In this document: positions 47,597 through 58,101 of the stretch, in pieces | Numbering within the stretch: the stretch's first letter is position 1 | How the letters are laid out: the number at the start of each line of letters is the position of its first letter | Assembly (NCBI RefSeq): GCF_000015665.1 | Contig: NC_008817.1 | Location: forward strand, 1,550,001-1,614,000 | Direction of reading: 5' to 3' | From: Prochlorococcus marinus str. MIT 9515 | GTDB lineage: Bacteria > Cyanobacteriota > Cyanobacteriia > PCC-6307 > Cyanobiaceae | Length of the DNA: 64,000 nucleotides | Notes under the pieces: model-generated | What the model was told of the DNA's origin: nothing | What the model saw: only the letters and a program-made list of their open reading frames with translations | Databases searched by the model: none | Made by a program: the position numbers and the translations under genes

Positions 47597-49015
47597 TTAG
47601 TATCTATATAGTTCTGGTTTATAAGGTCCTTCAACAGAAACATTGATATAGTCAGCTTGCTCCTTAGTTAATTTTGTTAACTTGGCACCAATTTTATCTA
47701 AATGTAATCTAGCAACCATTTCGTCTAAATGTTTTGGCAATACATAGACTTCTTTTGAATATTCTTCTGACTTATTGAAGAGTTCGATTTGAGCCAATAC
47801 TTGATTAGTAAAAGAATTACTCATAACGAAACTTGGATGGCCTGTTGCACAACCTAAATTAACAAGTCTTCCCTCCGCTAAAAGAATAATTTTATTCCCA
47901 CTTGGCAAAGTAATATGATCGACTTGAGGCTTAATATTTTCCCATGGGTAATCTTTTAAGGAAGCAACATCAATTTCGTTATCAAAATGTCCAATATTGC
48001 AAACTATCGCCTCATCCTTCATCCTTACGAGATTATCGTTAGTTATAACTTGATAATTACCAGTAGCAGTAACAAATATATCTATATCTTCAACAACATC
48101 CTCTAATGTTACAACGCTAAATCCCTCCATAGCTGCTTGAAGAGCACATATTGGGTCTACCTCCGCAACTTTAACTATTGCTCCAAGTCCTCTTAATGAT
48201 TGAGCAGAACCTTTTCCAACATCACCAAAACCAATGACTAAAGCAACTTTTCCTGCAATCATTACATCTGTAGCACGCTTTATGCTGTCAACTAGAGATT
48301 CTCTACAGCCATATAAATTATCAAATTTACTCTTAGTAACTGAATCATTTACGTTTATAGCTGGAAATGGTAATGCATTTTGTTTTTGCAATTGATACAA
48401 TCTTGCAACACCTGTCGTAGTTTCTTCAGTTACCCCAATAATATTTCCCTTAATACGAGAATAAAAATTACTATCCTCTAGCAATTTAGCCTTGATTGAT
48501 TTAAACAAAGCTATTTCCTCTTCATTACTAGGATTATCTAAAACTGACAAATCTTTTTCTGCTTTGCTACCTAGTATTAATAAACCTGTTGCATCTCCAC
48601 CATCATCCAAGATCATGTTGGGAGAATCTGTACCCCAATCTAAAATGTAGTGTGTGTATTGCCAATATTCATCTAAGCTCTCACCTTTTTTTGCATAAAC
48701 GGCAATTCCTTGTTCTGCAATAGCTGCAGCAGCATGATCTTGGGTTGAAAAAATATTACATGAGGCCCATTTGACTTGTGCACCAAGTTCAACAAGCGTC
48801 TCAATCAAAACAGCAGTTTGAATAGTCATATGCAAACTACCTGCTATTTTTGCACCTTTGAGAGGCTTATCAGAATGATGCTTCTCTCTTAGTGCCATTA
48901 ATCCAGGCATTTCAGTTTCAGCAATTTTAATCTCTTTACGTCCGAAATCAGATAGAGAAATATCTGTAATAACGTAGTTTGGTATAGATGTTTTAATCGA
49001 GTTAGCAATAACCAT
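47597..49015 (-). CDS. ahcY: S-adenosylhomocysteine hydrolase
   Basis: NAD-dependent enzyme that splits S-adenosylhomocysteine into adenosine and homocysteine, clearing the by-product of methylation. I prefer the ATG at 49015 ([10 protein letters not shown]); the frame extends seven codons further. Motifs include [50 protein letters not shown] with active-site Lys/Asp, the NAD site [15 protein letters not shown], and [14 protein letters not shown]. The C-terminus [10 protein letters not shown] is canonical. It is divergent from tsaE. Confidence 0.98.
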   Translation of the reverse strand: MVIANSIKTSIPNYVITDISLSDFGRKEIKIAETEMPGLMALREKHHSDKPLKGAKIAGSLHMTIQTAVLIETLVELGAQVKWASCNIFSTQDHAAAAIAEQGIAVYAKKGESLDEYWQYTHYILDWGTDSPNMILDDGGDATGLLILGSKAEKDLSVLDNPSNEEEIALFKSIKAKLLEDSNFYSRIKGNIIGVTEETTTGVARLYQLQKQNALPFPAINVNDSVTKSKFDNLYGCRESLVDSIKRATDVMIAGKVALVIGFGDVGKGSAQSLRGLGAIVKVAEVDPICALQAAMEGFSVVTLEDVVEDIDIFVTATGNYQVITNDNLVRMKDEAIVCNIGHFDNEIDVASLKDYPWENIKPQVDHITLPSGNKIILLAEGRLVNLGCATGHPSFVMSNSFTNQVLAQIELFNKSEEYSKEVYVLPKHLDEMVARLHLDKIGAKLTKLTKEQADYINVSVEGPYKPELYRY

Positions 49016-49066
49016 TTCTAAAAAAATTCTTATCATTTAAACTATAAATGATTTTTATGTAATTTT

Positions 49067-49504
49067 GTGTTTATTGGGAATTTAATAGAGACAATTCAAT
49101 TAGGAAAAAAATTCGCTCAAGAATTAAATCCAAAATCAATTATTTTATTACAAGGTCCTCTTGGAGCAGGAAAAACTTCTTTTGTCCAAGGTATCGCAGA
49201 TGGGCTTTGCATTAAGGAGGATATTACAAGTCCAACCTTTGCTTTATCGCATCATTATAACTCGGGAATAACTCCACTAATTCACTTAGATTTATATAGG
49301 CTAGAAAATAAATTTATGGCAAAAGAATTATTTATATCCGAAGAAGAAGAGGCTATACAAAATGAAGCAATAATGGTTATTGAATGGCCAGAGTTGATAG
49401 AGCCAGTTCTGGATAATTTCTGGAAAATAGAAATAAGTTACGCTCCAAATTTTGGGAGAAATTATAAAATCTGGGATCCTAAAAATTCATTAACCTTTGA
49501 ATAA
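49067..49504 (+). CDS. tsaE: tRNA threonylcarbamoyladenosine ATPase TsaE
   Basis: Small ATPase of the t6A tRNA-modification complex with TsaB and TsaD. The 145 residues show Walker A GPLGAGKTSFVQG, then DITSPTFALSHHYN, LIHLDLYRL and VMVIEWPELIEP, the standard YjeE/TsaE series. Translation starts at GTG (49067); a stop lies 16 bases upstream in frame and no ATG intervenes. Its last 43 bases overlap the 3' end of the opposing PfkB kinase gene, the longest antisense overlap of two genuine genes in the window. Confidence 0.94.
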   Translation: MFIGNLIETIQLGKKFAQELNPKSIILLQGPLGAGKTSFVQGIADGLCIKEDITSPTFALSHHYNSGITPLIHLDLYRLENKFMAKELFISEEEEAIQNEAIMVIEWPELIEPVLDNFWKIEISYAPNFGRNYKIWDPKNSLTFE

Positions 49505-50460
49505 TCTGGTTGCTGCTCAATCGCGCCCTCACCAAGACAAGTTATTAACCCACAAACACCTGCAAACCTAACACAATTTTGTATTTCTGATTCATTTGAG
49601 GGGTAATCAAACGAAAGTAATTGTGAAATTAATCCAGCTAAAAAAGCATCGCCTGCTCCGGTTGTATCAATAATTTTTGATGAATTAATTACTTTAGTAT
49701 TCCCTTGCATACTGTTAATAAACCATTTAATGGGATTTGCTCCATCCGTAATTATCACATCAGGATGGTTTAACATTGTTTTAGATATTTCCAAAGGATT
49801 ATCAGTTTTAAAAAATAAAATTGCTTCCTCTTTTGCCAACTTTAAAATATGAGCATGATTTAAAAAATTCCTAATTAAGTAAACTCTCTCCTTTTTACTA
49901 GTTTCTGATGAATCACTTGCAAAATCCCAAAAAACTTCTCGCCAGTTCAAATCAATTACTATTTTCACATGAAATTTATTAGCTAGATTTAATAGAAACT
50001 GAATAGACTCTGTTGATATTAAGGAAGATAATATAATCGTTCCACAAACAATATATTTTGTTTCTAAAAAGAGTTTTTCTAAACTTTCAACATCTTTCTT
50101 AATTTCATTAATGGCAAGCGCTTCATCAGCAAAAACTGTATTTAAACTTGTATCAAAACCAGAAAAGTATCGATCTCCATTACTATCTCTGTTTACCTTG
50201 ACAATACGCGTAGGTAAATTATTATCCAATTGCAAAAAATTGGTATTGACTTCTAATTCTTTAAATTTTTCAATAAATTTTTTACCAAATTCATCATTTC
50301 CTATACGTCCAATAAATGCTGAGTTTATTTGTAATTTTCTTAATGCGCAAACAACATTTGCAGGGGCTCCTCCCAAAAAATCTGTAAATTCTTGATTTGA
50401 ATTATTCTTGATTCTGTCTATTAAAGCCTCTCCAATGCAAACAACCTTTGTTTTTTTCAT
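49462..50460 (-). CDS. PfkB-family carbohydrate kinase, fructokinase-like
   Basis: A 332-residue ribokinase-fold sugar kinase. Signatures are GEALIDRI, FLGGAPANVVCALRKL with the substrate-binding GG, FIGRIGNDEFG, and the C-terminal IDTTGAGDAFLAGLIS containing the catalytic Asp and anion hole. The GGAPANVA form is typical of fructokinases, suggesting fructose as substrate, perhaps in sucrose turnover. It converges with tsaE with a 43-bp overlap and diverges from the hydrolase gene across 89 bp. Confidence 0.9.
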   Translation of the reverse strand: MKKTKVVCIGEALIDRIKNNSNQEFTDFLGGAPANVVCALRKLQINSAFIGRIGNDEFGKKFIEKFKELEVNTNFLQLDNNLPTRIVKVNRDSNGDRYFSGFDTSLNTVFADEALAINEIKKDVESLEKLFLETKYIVCGTIILSSLISTESIQFLLNLANKFHVKIVIDLNWREVFWDFASDSSETSKKERVYLIRNFLNHAHILKLAKEEAILFFKTDNPLEISKTMLNHPDVIITDGANPIKWFINSMQGNTKVINSSKIIDTTGAGDAFLAGLISQLLSFDYPSNESEIQNCVRFAGVCGLITCLGEGAIEQQPDYSKVNEFLGSQIL

Positions 50461-50549
50461 ATTCTAAAAATTTACCTAAAATAAGAATAATTAACAAAAA
50501 ACAAATATTTTTTTTTTGAATTAAAGTTTAATTAATATTTCTTCTTTTA

Positions 50550-51461
50550 ATGGCTTTTAAATCATCCGAAACTTGGAAATGGAAGAACTGGGATATATCA
50601 TGGGCCTCATCAAAACCTTCATCTAGTAATAATTTAAATATTGTATTAATCCATGGTTTTGGAGCATCAAAATGGCATTGGAGACATAATCAAAATTTCC
50701 TCGGAAATATTTATAATTGCTATTCAATTGATCTATTAGGTTTTGGAGAAAGTAGCCAACCTAGGGCCTTATTAGATTATGAATCTTATAAGGAAAATCA
50801 TATTAAATATTCTTTTGACCTATGGGGTAGTCAGATAGCTACCTTTTGTAATGAGGTAATAAAATCTCCGGTTTATTTAGTAGGAAACTCAATCGGTGGC
50901 ATTGTGTCTTTAAAAGCTGCCGAAATTCTGAAAGAAAATTGTATCGGCCTTGTTTTAATTGATTGTGCCCAAAGAACAATGGACGATAAAAGACTTAAAA
51001 GAAGCGATGTATTAATGAACTTATTACGTCCGGTAATAAAAACATTAGTGAGTAAAAGAATTATAAGTAACACCCTTTTTGATAGAGCTGCCAATCCAGC
51101 AGTAATTAAACAAATCCTTAAAAAAGCGTATCCCTCCGGAAAAAATATAGATGAAGAATTAATAGAAATTTTATATCACCCTTCTCAAAGAAAAAATTCA
51201 AAAGAAGCATTTCGTGGATTTATTAATTTATTTGATGATTATCTTGCAACAGACCTATTTGAAAAAGTTTATGCTCCCATTCAGTTGATTTGGGGTGAAA
51301 AAGATCCATGGGAATCCTTAAATGAAGCAAAATCTTGGAAAGATAAATATAAAAATATTAAGAGACTTGATGTTATTAAGGAAGTCGGACATTGTCCACA
51401 TGATGAAAATCCTGAGGAAACTAACAATTTAATAAATCAATTTATTCAAGAAACGAAATAG
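50550..51461 (+). CDS. Alpha/beta-fold hydrolase (paralogue of the one at 22 kb)
   Basis: A 303-residue hydrolase with triad Ser in LVGNSIGGIVSLKA, Asp in LIWGEKDPWESL and His in EVGHCPHDENPEE, and the oxyanion segment LIHGFGASKWHWRHN. The strand-4 motif IDLLGFGESSQP matches the 22-kb protein, showing common descent. No signal peptide or lid domain distinctive of a known substrate is seen. It overlaps the opposing sigma-factor gene by 16 bp at the 3' ends. Confidence 0.88.
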   Translation: MAFKSSETWKWKNWDISWASSKPSSSNNLNIVLIHGFGASKWHWRHNQNFLGNIYNCYSIDLLGFGESSQPRALLDYESYKENHIKYSFDLWGSQIATFCNEVIKSPVYLVGNSIGGIVSLKAAEILKENCIGLVLIDCAQRTMDDKRLKRSDVLMNLLRPVIKTLVSKRIISNTLFDRAANPAVIKQILKKAYPSGKNIDEELIEILYHPSQRKNSKEAFRGFINLFDDYLATDLFEKVYAPIQLIWGEKDPWESLNEAKSWKDKYKNIKRLDVIKEVGHCPHDENPEETNNLINQFIQETK

Positions 51462-52447
51462 GCTTCAACATTCTCACTGAGTCTACGTAAACCTCTCAAA
51501 CCATCTCTTTCTAAATTTCTTACTCTATCTCTACTGATACCTAAAACACGTCCAATACCAGTTAGAGACATTGGTTCATCTCCATCCATTCCATATCTCA
51601 TTCTTAAAACTCTACATTGAAGATCAGGCAGCTGATGAAGTAGAGAATGAAGATCACCTCTCATACAATCCATCTCAATTTGTTCGTCAGGCAAATCCTC
51701 TCCTCCAGCTAGTAAATCTAGTAATACTGTATCTTCGCCATCACCAACCTTAGTTTCGAGACTCACTGGCTGGCCCGCTTTGCACATTAAATCCTTAACA
51801 TCATCTTCAGGTAATTCAACATATTTCGCAAGTTCGCTAATTGTAGGCGTTCTTGACATTTCTTGACTCAATTCTCGTTGCCCTTTTTTTAACTTATTAA
51901 GCATTTCGGTGATATGAATAGGTAATCTAATAGCTCTACTTTTTTCCGCAATTGCTCTAGTAATTCCTTGCCTAATCCACCAATAGGCATAAGTTGAAAA
52001 TTTATATCCTCTTGCAGGATCGAATTTTTCTACCCCCCTTACCAATCCAATTGTTCCTTCTTGAATTAAATCAAGTAGTTCCATATTTCTCTTAGTATAT
52101 TTTTTGGCAACACTAACAACAAGTCTTAGATTTGCAGCAACCATTCTTTCTTTCGCACGTTGACCAGCTCTGAGTCTTTTTTTAATTTGTGATGAAGATA
52201 AATTTAATTTTGCGGCTAATTCTTCAACTGAGGGTTTATTATCTGTCAATTCTATGATTTCAAGCTCAGCCCTCTCAACTTGCATGTATTCTTGAACTTG
52301 TCTCCCTAGAGTTATTTCTTGCTCATGTGATAGTAGTGGAACTCTTCCAATATCTCTCAAATATGACCTTACCAAATCTACATCGTTGCTAGATTTGAGA
52401 GAAGATATATTAGCTAATTTATTCTCAACTAATGTTTCGGATGACAT
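51446..52447 (-). CDS. Group 2-type sigma-70 factor
   Basis: An RNA polymerase sigma factor of 333 residues when started at ATG 52447 (MSSETLVENK), since the 22 codons before it are hydrophobic and not sigma-like. Region 1.2 is VRSYLRDIGRVPLLSHEQEI, region 2 has ANLRLVVSVAKKYTKRN, LLDLIQEGTIGLVRGVEKFD and YKFSTYAYWWIRQGITRAI, and region 4.2 ends MSLTGIGRVLGISRDRVRNLE. The absence of the long region 1.1 and of non-conserved domain indicates a non-essential group 2 paralogue rather than the principal SigA. It likely drives a subset of light- or stress-responsive promoters. Confidence 0.92.
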   Translation of the reverse strand: MSSETLVENKLANISSLKSSNDVDLVRSYLRDIGRVPLLSHEQEITLGRQVQEYMQVERAELEIIELTDNKPSVEELAAKLNLSSSQIKKRLRAGQRAKERMVAANLRLVVSVAKKYTKRNMELLDLIQEGTIGLVRGVEKFDPARGYKFSTYAYWWIRQGITRAIAEKSRAIRLPIHITEMLNKLKKGQRELSQEMSRTPTISELAKYVELPEDDVKDLMCKAGQPVSLETKVGDGEDTVLLDLLAGGEDLPDEQIEMDCMRGDLHSLLHQLPDLQCRVLRMRYGMDGDEPMSLTGIGRVLGISRDRVRNLERDGLRGLRRLSENVEAYFVS

Positions 52448-52547
52448 AAAAGTTAATCTTGTTTTGTAAACAATACCATTAAGAAATGTAAAGTTAAACA
52501 AAAAAATCCACAAATTTACAAAAATGAGAATAAATACCTAGTGGTTT

Positions 52548-53957
52548 TTATAAAATAGAGGCATTCAGAAGCCAATTTGCCGTACTAAGGTAAATAAACA
52601 CTCCAGCTATATCTGTCACTGTCGTAATAAATGGGGACGACATTAGAGCAGGATCTAATCCCATTCTGTCAAAAAGCAAAGGAAGAATAGCTCCCGCAGT
52701 TGCCGCTAAAGTAGTTATTGATATTAAGCTTATTCCTACTGCTGAGGCAATTAAAGGCCCCTCACCTTGCCACCAAGCGAAAGGGAAAACTACTAACATC
52801 ATTAAAATTCCTAATAAAGCTCCAGTTATAGACTCCTTTATTACAGCTTTAACTGCACCTAATGATTTTAATTTTTGTGTGCTTAAGCCTCTTATAACAA
52901 CCGTTGAACTTTGAGCTCCAACATTACCTCCAGTACCAATCAGCAACGGAATAAAAGCAGCTAACAAAACTATTTCTTTTAGAATTTGATCATTCATCGC
53001 AATGACTTTTGTGGTTAATCCGTTAGCAAAAACTAAAATCAAAAGCCACAGTATTCTCCTTCGAGCAATTGTAAATAAACCACTTTGAAAATAATCATCT
53101 TCATCACCAGGCTGAACGGCGCCTGCAGCATAAATATCTCGAGTGGCTTCTTGTTCAATAACATCGATCAAGTCATCAACAGTAACAATTCCCACAAGTC
53201 TTTTTTCTTTATCTACAACTGGAAGAGCTAAAAAATCATATCTTTGAATAGCTCTAGCGACCTCTTCCTGATTAGTATTAGTAGAAATATTGACGACATC
53301 TTTTGTCATCACATCACCAATAGGCCGACTAGGTTCCGCTGTAACTAAATCTCTTAAAGATAAAATCCCAGTCAAGTGTCTTTCTTTATCCGTAACATAC
53401 AAGCTGTAAATTGTTTCGGTAAATGCAGCCCTTTTCCTTACTAACGACAATGCCTCCTCAGCCGTTTGCATTTCTTTTAAGTCTATGAATTCAGTAGTCA
53501 TTAATCTACCCGCAGTCTCGGGCTCATATCCTAATAATTCTGCTGTTACTTTTCTTTCGCCGGGACTTAATGCAGATAAAAATTTTCTTACAACTTTTGC
53601 AGGTAACTCATCGAAAAGTTGAACCCTATCATCAGGAGACATTTTTTCAACGATTTCCAAAACTTCTCCTGATCGAAGTCTATCAAGTAGTGTTTGCTGA
53701 ACAATTGGATCTAAGTATTCATAAACCTCAATTGCTTCATTTTTTTTTAATAGTCTAAATGCAAGTGCCTGCAGTATCAAAGGAAGACTTCCAATTGCAT
53801 CTGCGATATCAACAGGTTGGGAAGGCTCGAGTAATAATTTTGCTTCATCATAATTTCCTGCAACAAGTAATTCTTCAAGTTGAACTGTAATCTTTCCACG
53901 AGTAGTTAAATCTGCCGATAAAGAAGTAATCACCTCGAGATTATTATTGTCTTCCAT
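52548..53957 (-). CDS. mgtE: Magnesium transporter MgtE
   Basis: A 469-residue divalent-cation channel. The N-terminal superhelical domain (1-140, with LEPSQPVDIADAIGSLPL and SPDDRVQLFDELPAKV) is followed by two CBS domains (about 150-270, with FLALPVVDKEKRLVGIVTVDDLID) that sense Mg2+. The C-terminal five-helix pore contains IGTGGNVGAQSSTVVIRGLS and ATAGAILPLLFDRMGLDPAL. The selectivity-region GxGGNxGxQ motif is intact. It is 100 bp upstream of the sigma factor gene on the same strand, and its own upstream gap is 42 bp. Confidence 0.96.
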   Translation of the reverse strand: MEDNNNLEVITSLSADLTTRGKITVQLEELLVAGNYDEAKLLLEPSQPVDIADAIGSLPLILQALAFRLLKKNEAIEVYEYLDPIVQQTLLDRLRSGEVLEIVEKMSPDDRVQLFDELPAKVVRKFLSALSPGERKVTAELLGYEPETAGRLMTTEFIDLKEMQTAEEALSLVRKRAAFTETIYSLYVTDKERHLTGILSLRDLVTAEPSRPIGDVMTKDVVNISTNTNQEEVARAIQRYDFLALPVVDKEKRLVGIVTVDDLIDVIEQEATRDIYAAGAVQPGDEDDYFQSGLFTIARRRILWLLILVFANGLTTKVIAMNDQILKEIVLLAAFIPLLIGTGGNVGAQSSTVVIRGLSTQKLKSLGAVKAVIKESITGALLGILMMLVVFPFAWWQGEGPLIASAVGISLISITTLAATAGAILPLLFDRMGLDPALMSSPFITTVTDIAGVFIYLSTANWLLNASIL

Positions 53958-53999
53958 AATATTGCTCTAAATCGGGGTAACACTAGCATTATATAAAAA

Positions 54000-54329
54000 T
54001 TAAGTCACTTTTCTACCTAGTAAAAAACCTGCGTACATTATTATTAAATTCAGTACTATTATTATATTTAAATAAAAAAATAATTTTAGAAAGTAACCTT
54101 GAATAGAAATCTCATATAAAAAAAGTACGAAACCACTAAACGAAGTAAAACAAGAACAAAAACCTGTTAATAAAATTTCTTTTTTTAACTTACTAACTCT
54201 TCTTGAAATCACAAAGCCATATACAAAAGAACCGATAACTCCTACTAGTAAATTATTATTTAAAAAGAACCTTAAAAATGAAGCTAGGTATGCAAATAAT
54301 AGTATTTTAAAAAAAAAGATTTTGTTCAA
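54000..54329 (-). CDS. crcB: CrcB/Fluc fluoride-channel subunit, diverged copy
   Basis: A 109-residue protein with four membrane helices, one half of a probable two-gene fluoride channel. The FLRFF, GSFVYGF and GFCSCFTSFSGF elements align with the CrcB consensus, but the usual Asn of the NxxGSF motif is Gly (LVGVIGSF), and the TTFS motif reads TSFS. Fluc channels are dual-topology dimers whose two halves can diverge when encoded separately. It overlaps the next crcB copy by 4 bp, implying translational coupling. Confidence 0.8.
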   Translation of the reverse strand: MNKIFFFKILLFAYLASFLRFFLNNNLLVGVIGSFVYGFVISRRVSKLKKEILLTGFCSCFTSFSGFVLFLYEISIQGYFLKLFFYLNIIIVLNLIIMYAGFLLGRKVT

Positions 54330-54697
54330 TTTTTAAGAATTAAGATTATAAAATATCCTAAAGAAAAAAATAAAAATGATAAAACAAAAACTTCAATATA
54401 ATAAAAGATTAAATTTAAATATTTTCTTTTTTGAATTAAATTAAATAATTGGTATATAAAAGATGAAAAAGTACTTAAACAACCTAAAAAACCAACAGAA
54501 AATAATAATAAAAAATTATTATTAGTTGGACTTAATGCTACGCAAATACCCAAAAATAACGAGGATAAAACATTCACTATTAGAGTATTATTATAGTAAG
54601 TTCCTTGATTTATTTTAAAATTATATTTGATGAATAACCTTAATATTAATCCGAAAGTACTCCCCGCTAAAATATGAATAAATGCAAATTTATCCAA
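54326..54697 (-). CDS. crcB: CrcB/Fluc fluoride-channel subunit, canonical copy
   Basis: A 123-residue four-helix membrane protein that keeps the CrcB features: GSTFGLILRLF near the N-terminus, NTLIVNVLSSLFLG with the conserved Asn, and GFLGCLSTFSSFIYQ corresponding to the phenylalanine-rich fluoride pathway. It is upstream of the diverged copy with a 4-bp overlap and starts 3 bp after the SH3-like gene. The pair should form one exporter that keeps cytosolic fluoride low. No fluoride riboswitch is visible upstream. Confidence 0.85.
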   Translation of the reverse strand: MDKFAFIHILAGSTFGLILRLFIKYNFKINQGTYYNNTLIVNVLSSLFLGICVALSPTNNNFLLLFSVGFLGCLSTFSSFIYQLFNLIQKRKYLNLIFYYIEVFVLSFLFFSLGYFIILILKN

Positions 54698-54700
54698 AAT

Positions 54701-55030
54701 CTACATTTTTATCCAACCTTTTGTAGTCTTGTTAGGGTGATCTATAAATCGATTTGTTGCCAATTCTACTCTTGCCCAAACATCTCTCTCATTGACAACC
54801 CATTTACGTAAAATTGATAATGATTCGCCAGAGTTTAGAACCATTAATTTTTTAGCATGAGTTCTCGGATAAGAATAAAGTGAACAACTTCCATTCAATA
54901 TTATTTCTTTTGAATTATTAAGAACATTATATTCATTTAAATTCCTTTGAATTCCCCCTGCAGGAAGAGTTATGGGGCCAATTAAAGCAAATCCTATTAA
55001 ACAAATATTTTTTATCATATTTTTTATCAT
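54701..55030 (-). CDS. Exported SH3-like protein of unknown function
   Basis: A 109-residue protein with an N-terminal hydrophobic stretch ([19 protein letters not shown]) that looks like a signal peptide. An SH3b-like beta domain follows: [30 protein letters not shown] and [11 protein letters not shown]. Bacterial SH3b domains often bind cell-wall peptides; that role is inferred. Two in-frame start codons lie in a tandem 12-bp duplication (55007-55030). The first overlaps the gyrB stop as ATGA, so translation is probably coupled to gyrB. Confidence 0.75.
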   Translation of the reverse strand: MIKNMIKNICLIGFALIGPITLPAGGIQRNLNEYNVLNNSKEIILNGSCSLYSYPRTHAKKLMVLNSGESLSILRKWVVNERDVWARVELATNRFIDHPNKTTKGWIKM

Positions 55031-56994
55031 ATATCTAATGTTGCTATATCTAGATTGGCACTATGAGTTTCTATAAATTCTCTTCTTGGTGCTACTTTAT
55101 CTCCCATTAGAATATTAAATATTCGATCTGCTTCTAAAGCATCTTCTATTTCTACTTTTTTCATCATTCTTGTCTCAGGATTCATGGTTGTATCCCATAA
55201 TTGTTTTGGCATCATCTCACCTAATCCTTTAAATCTTTGGATATTGTAGTTAGCTTTTTCTCCAAAGTCTTCAATGGTTTTTTTCAATTGACCTTCGTTA
55301 TAACAATATTTATGATTTTTACCCCTTTCCACTTTATATAATGGCGGACAGGCAATATATATGAAACCTTTTTCAACCAGTTCTCTTTGATATCTATAAA
55401 AAAACGTTAGTAGAAGTGTTCTTATATGAGCTCCGTCGACATCAGCATCAGTCATTATCACAACACGATGATATCTTAGAGAATTTACATCAAACTCTTC
55501 ACCCTTAATGCCAAGGCCCAAAGCAGTTATTAGTGATTGAATTTCTGTATTTTTATATATTTTAGTATCATCAGTTTTTTCAATATTTAATATTTTGCCT
55601 CTCAAAGGCAAAATTGCTTGGAATTTTCTATCTCTTCCTTGTTTAGCTGAACCTCCAGCAGAATCACCCTCAACTATATAAATCTCTGAGCCTGAAGGAT
55701 CTCTTGAGCTACAATCTGCCAATTTACCAGGCAAAGTAGAGCTCTCAAGAACACTTTTTCTCCTTACTAAATCCCTTGCTCGTTTCGCTGCCTCTGCTGC
55801 ATTAAAAGATTGAATTGCTTTTTCTAAAATCAAATCGAAAACATTAGGATTGAATTCCATATATTTTGTTAGTGATTCGCCTATGAGCGAATCCACTATT
55901 CCTCTTACTTCAGTGTTTCCCAATTTTGTCTTAGTTTGTCCTTCAAATTCTGGATCTGGAACTTTTACAGATAACACGACAGTCAACCCTTCTCTGATAT
56001 TTTCTCCTGATAAATTTTTGTCAACTTCCTTTCGTTTACCTCTTTTTTTAGCAATGGCATTAAAGGTTCTTGTCAATACTGTTTTTAAACCTTCTATATG
56101 TGTGCCTCCGTCAATAGTTCTGATATTATTTGCAAATCCTAAAATGTTATCTGAATATACATCTGAACACCATTGAAGAGCTGCCTCTACATAAACATTA
56201 TCTTTTTGAGAGTCAACATAAATAATCTCTGAATGAATCGATTCCTTTTCTTTATTGATATATTGAACATACTCTTTAATGCCACCATCATATAAGTAAA
56301 TTTCTTCTTTGAAAGAACCATCTGGTAATTTTTGTCTCTCATCTATAAATATAATTTTGACGCCGCCGTTAAGATAAGCTAATTCTCGTAATCTTGAAGA
56401 TAAAAGAGCATAATCAAATTCAATCCCATCAGTAAAAATAGTTGTATCTGGCTTAAAACAAATTATCGTACCTTTTCTTAAAGATTTATTCTGCTGCTTC
56501 TGAGTTTTTAATTCCCCTTTTGTTATACCTCTCTCGAATCTTTGAGTAAACTCACTTCCTTCTCTAAAGACAGTAACATTAACCCACTCACTTAAAGCAT
56601 TAACCACAGAAATACCAACACCATGTAAACCACCGGAAACTTTATATCCACCACTGCCAAATTTACCCCCTGCATGAAGAACAGTAAGCACAGTTTCTAG
56701 AGCGCTCTTTCCAGTTCTTGGATGTATATCGGTAGGGATACCCCTTCCATTATCAGAAATGGAAGCTGATCCATCATCTTTGAGAACTATTTCAATTTGA
56801 TCACAATGCCCAGCTAGTGCTTCATCTACTGAATTATCTACTACTTCATATACTAAATGATGCAACCCCCTTGGACCGGTCGAACCTATGTACATACCTG
56901 GTCTTTTACGAACAGGTTCTAACCCCTCTAAGACCTGTATCTGTTCAGCACCATAATCATTAGAGATTTTATTAGATCTTTTTTCCTCACTCAT
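55027..56994 (-). CDS. gyrB: DNA gyrase subunit B
   Basis: ATPase subunit of gyrase, which introduces negative supercoils. The 655 residues contain the GHKL ATP site ([43 protein letters not shown]) and a transducer domain. The TOPRIM region has [31 protein letters not shown], and [20 protein letters not shown], and a C-terminal tail carries [14 protein letters not shown]. Length and sequence fit GyrB rather than ParE. It is divergent from miaA across 153 bp. Confidence 0.98.
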   Translation of the reverse strand: MSEEKRSNKISNDYGAEQIQVLEGLEPVRKRPGMYIGSTGPRGLHHLVYEVVDNSVDEALAGHCDQIEIVLKDDGSASISDNGRGIPTDIHPRTGKSALETVLTVLHAGGKFGSGGYKVSGGLHGVGISVVNALSEWVNVTVFREGSEFTQRFERGITKGELKTQKQQNKSLRKGTIICFKPDTTIFTDGIEFDYALLSSRLRELAYLNGGVKIIFIDERQKLPDGSFKEEIYLYDGGIKEYVQYINKEKESIHSEIIYVDSQKDNVYVEAALQWCSDVYSDNILGFANNIRTIDGGTHIEGLKTVLTRTFNAIAKKRGKRKEVDKNLSGENIREGLTVVLSVKVPDPEFEGQTKTKLGNTEVRGIVDSLIGESLTKYMEFNPNVFDLILEKAIQSFNAAEAAKRARDLVRRKSVLESSTLPGKLADCSSRDPSGSEIYIVEGDSAGGSAKQGRDRKFQAILPLRGKILNIEKTDDTKIYKNTEIQSLITALGLGIKGEEFDVNSLRYHRVVIMTDADVDGAHIRTLLLTFFYRYQRELVEKGFIYIACPPLYKVERGKNHKYCYNEGQLKKTIEDFGEKANYNIQRFKGLGEMMPKQLWDTTMNPETRMMKKVEIEDALEADRIFNILMGDKVAPRREFIETHSANLDIATLDI

Positions 56995-57147
56995 TTAATA
57001 TAAGAATAAATAATAAAACTTTTAAAATGTTATTTTTAAAAGGCCTTTCATTAAATTTACCATCGGTATAAGAGAAAGGCTTGAAGTAAATGCAAAATTT
57101 AATCACTTTAATTATATGAATCAATTATTTCTTTTCAAGAGTCACAC

Positions 57148-58047
57148 ATGCTTCCTTCAAAACCACTAGTAATAGTTTTAATCGGGCCGACAGCAAGTGG
57201 CAAAACTGAGCTAGCAATAGATATCGCTAAATATTTTAATATCCATATACACAATGTAGATTCTAGACAAATTTATAGATTTATGGACATCGGCACAGCT
57301 AAACCAACGAAAGTTCAACAAAGAGCTATAAAGCATTTTTTAATAGATGTTGAAGATCCCTCAGTAAAAGTAAATGCAAAGCAATTTCAAGAAATTGCCA
57401 CAAAATCAATAAATCGAGAATTAAATCAGAAAAAAACACCCTTTCTAGTTGGTGGTAGCGGATTATATATGAATTCAATAATAAAGGGATTTTTTGCACC
57501 AGATGTTCCTCCTCAAAGTTTTCTGAGGTCCCAATTCGAAAAATTAGGTCAAGAAAAATGTTGGGAACTTCTAAAAGTTTGTGACCCTGAATTAACAAAA
57601 ACAATTAATTATGCCGATCAAATAAGAACCATAAGAGGTTTAGAAGTCTTTTATGTAACTGGTAAAAGAATGTCATCTCAAAGATTCCAAAACCCTCCTC
57701 CATGGAGAATCTTAGAATTGGGTATAAATAGAGTAGATTTAAAGGAAAGAATTTTCAAAAGAACAAAAAACATGTTTGAATTTGGAATTATAGAGGAGAC
57801 CAAAAATATCATTAATCAATATGGATCGACTTTGCCTTTACTAGAAACGATTGGATATAAAGAGGCAAAAAATGTAATCAAAGAAAATTTAACAATTGAA
57901 GAAGCTATTGAATTAACAACAACTAAAACAATCCAATTTGCTAAAAGACAAAAAACATGGTTCCGTAATAAGAACAATGCAATATGGCTTAACAACAAAA
58001 ACCTACTAAAAGATGCAATAATTAAGATAGAGTATGCTTTAGGTTAA
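57148..58047 (+). CDS. miaA: tRNA dimethylallyltransferase
   Basis: Transfers a dimethylallyl group to A37 of tRNAs that read UNN codons. The 299 residues show the P-loop [52 protein letters not shown] and the C-terminal [10 protein letters not shown] and [12 protein letters not shown], all MiaA hallmarks. Its ATG at 57148 is the first in-frame start before the P-loop. It precedes infC by 54 bp on the same strand, so the two could share a transcript. Confidence 0.97.
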   Translation: MLPSKPLVIVLIGPTASGKTELAIDIAKYFNIHIHNVDSRQIYRFMDIGTAKPTKVQQRAIKHFLIDVEDPSVKVNAKQFQEIATKSINRELNQKKTPFLVGGSGLYMNSIIKGFFAPDVPPQSFLRSQFEKLGQEKCWELLKVCDPELTKTINYADQIRTIRGLEVFYVTGKRMSSQRFQNPPPWRILELGINRVDLKERIFKRTKNMFEFGIIEETKNIINQYGSTLPLLETIGYKEAKNVIKENLTIEEAIELTTTKTIQFAKRQKTWFRNKNNAIWLNNKNLLKDAIIKIEYALG

Positions 58048-58101
58048 CTTTATAAAGTATTAGATCATGTTCATCATCAAAAAATCATTTTAAGAAACTG
58101 A

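Noticed and set aside
57043-57085. 7-bp inverted repeat (GCCTTTC ... GAAAGGC) upstream of miaA/gyrB
   Set aside because: The spacer of over 20 bases and the short arms make a functional dyad unlikely without conservation evidence.
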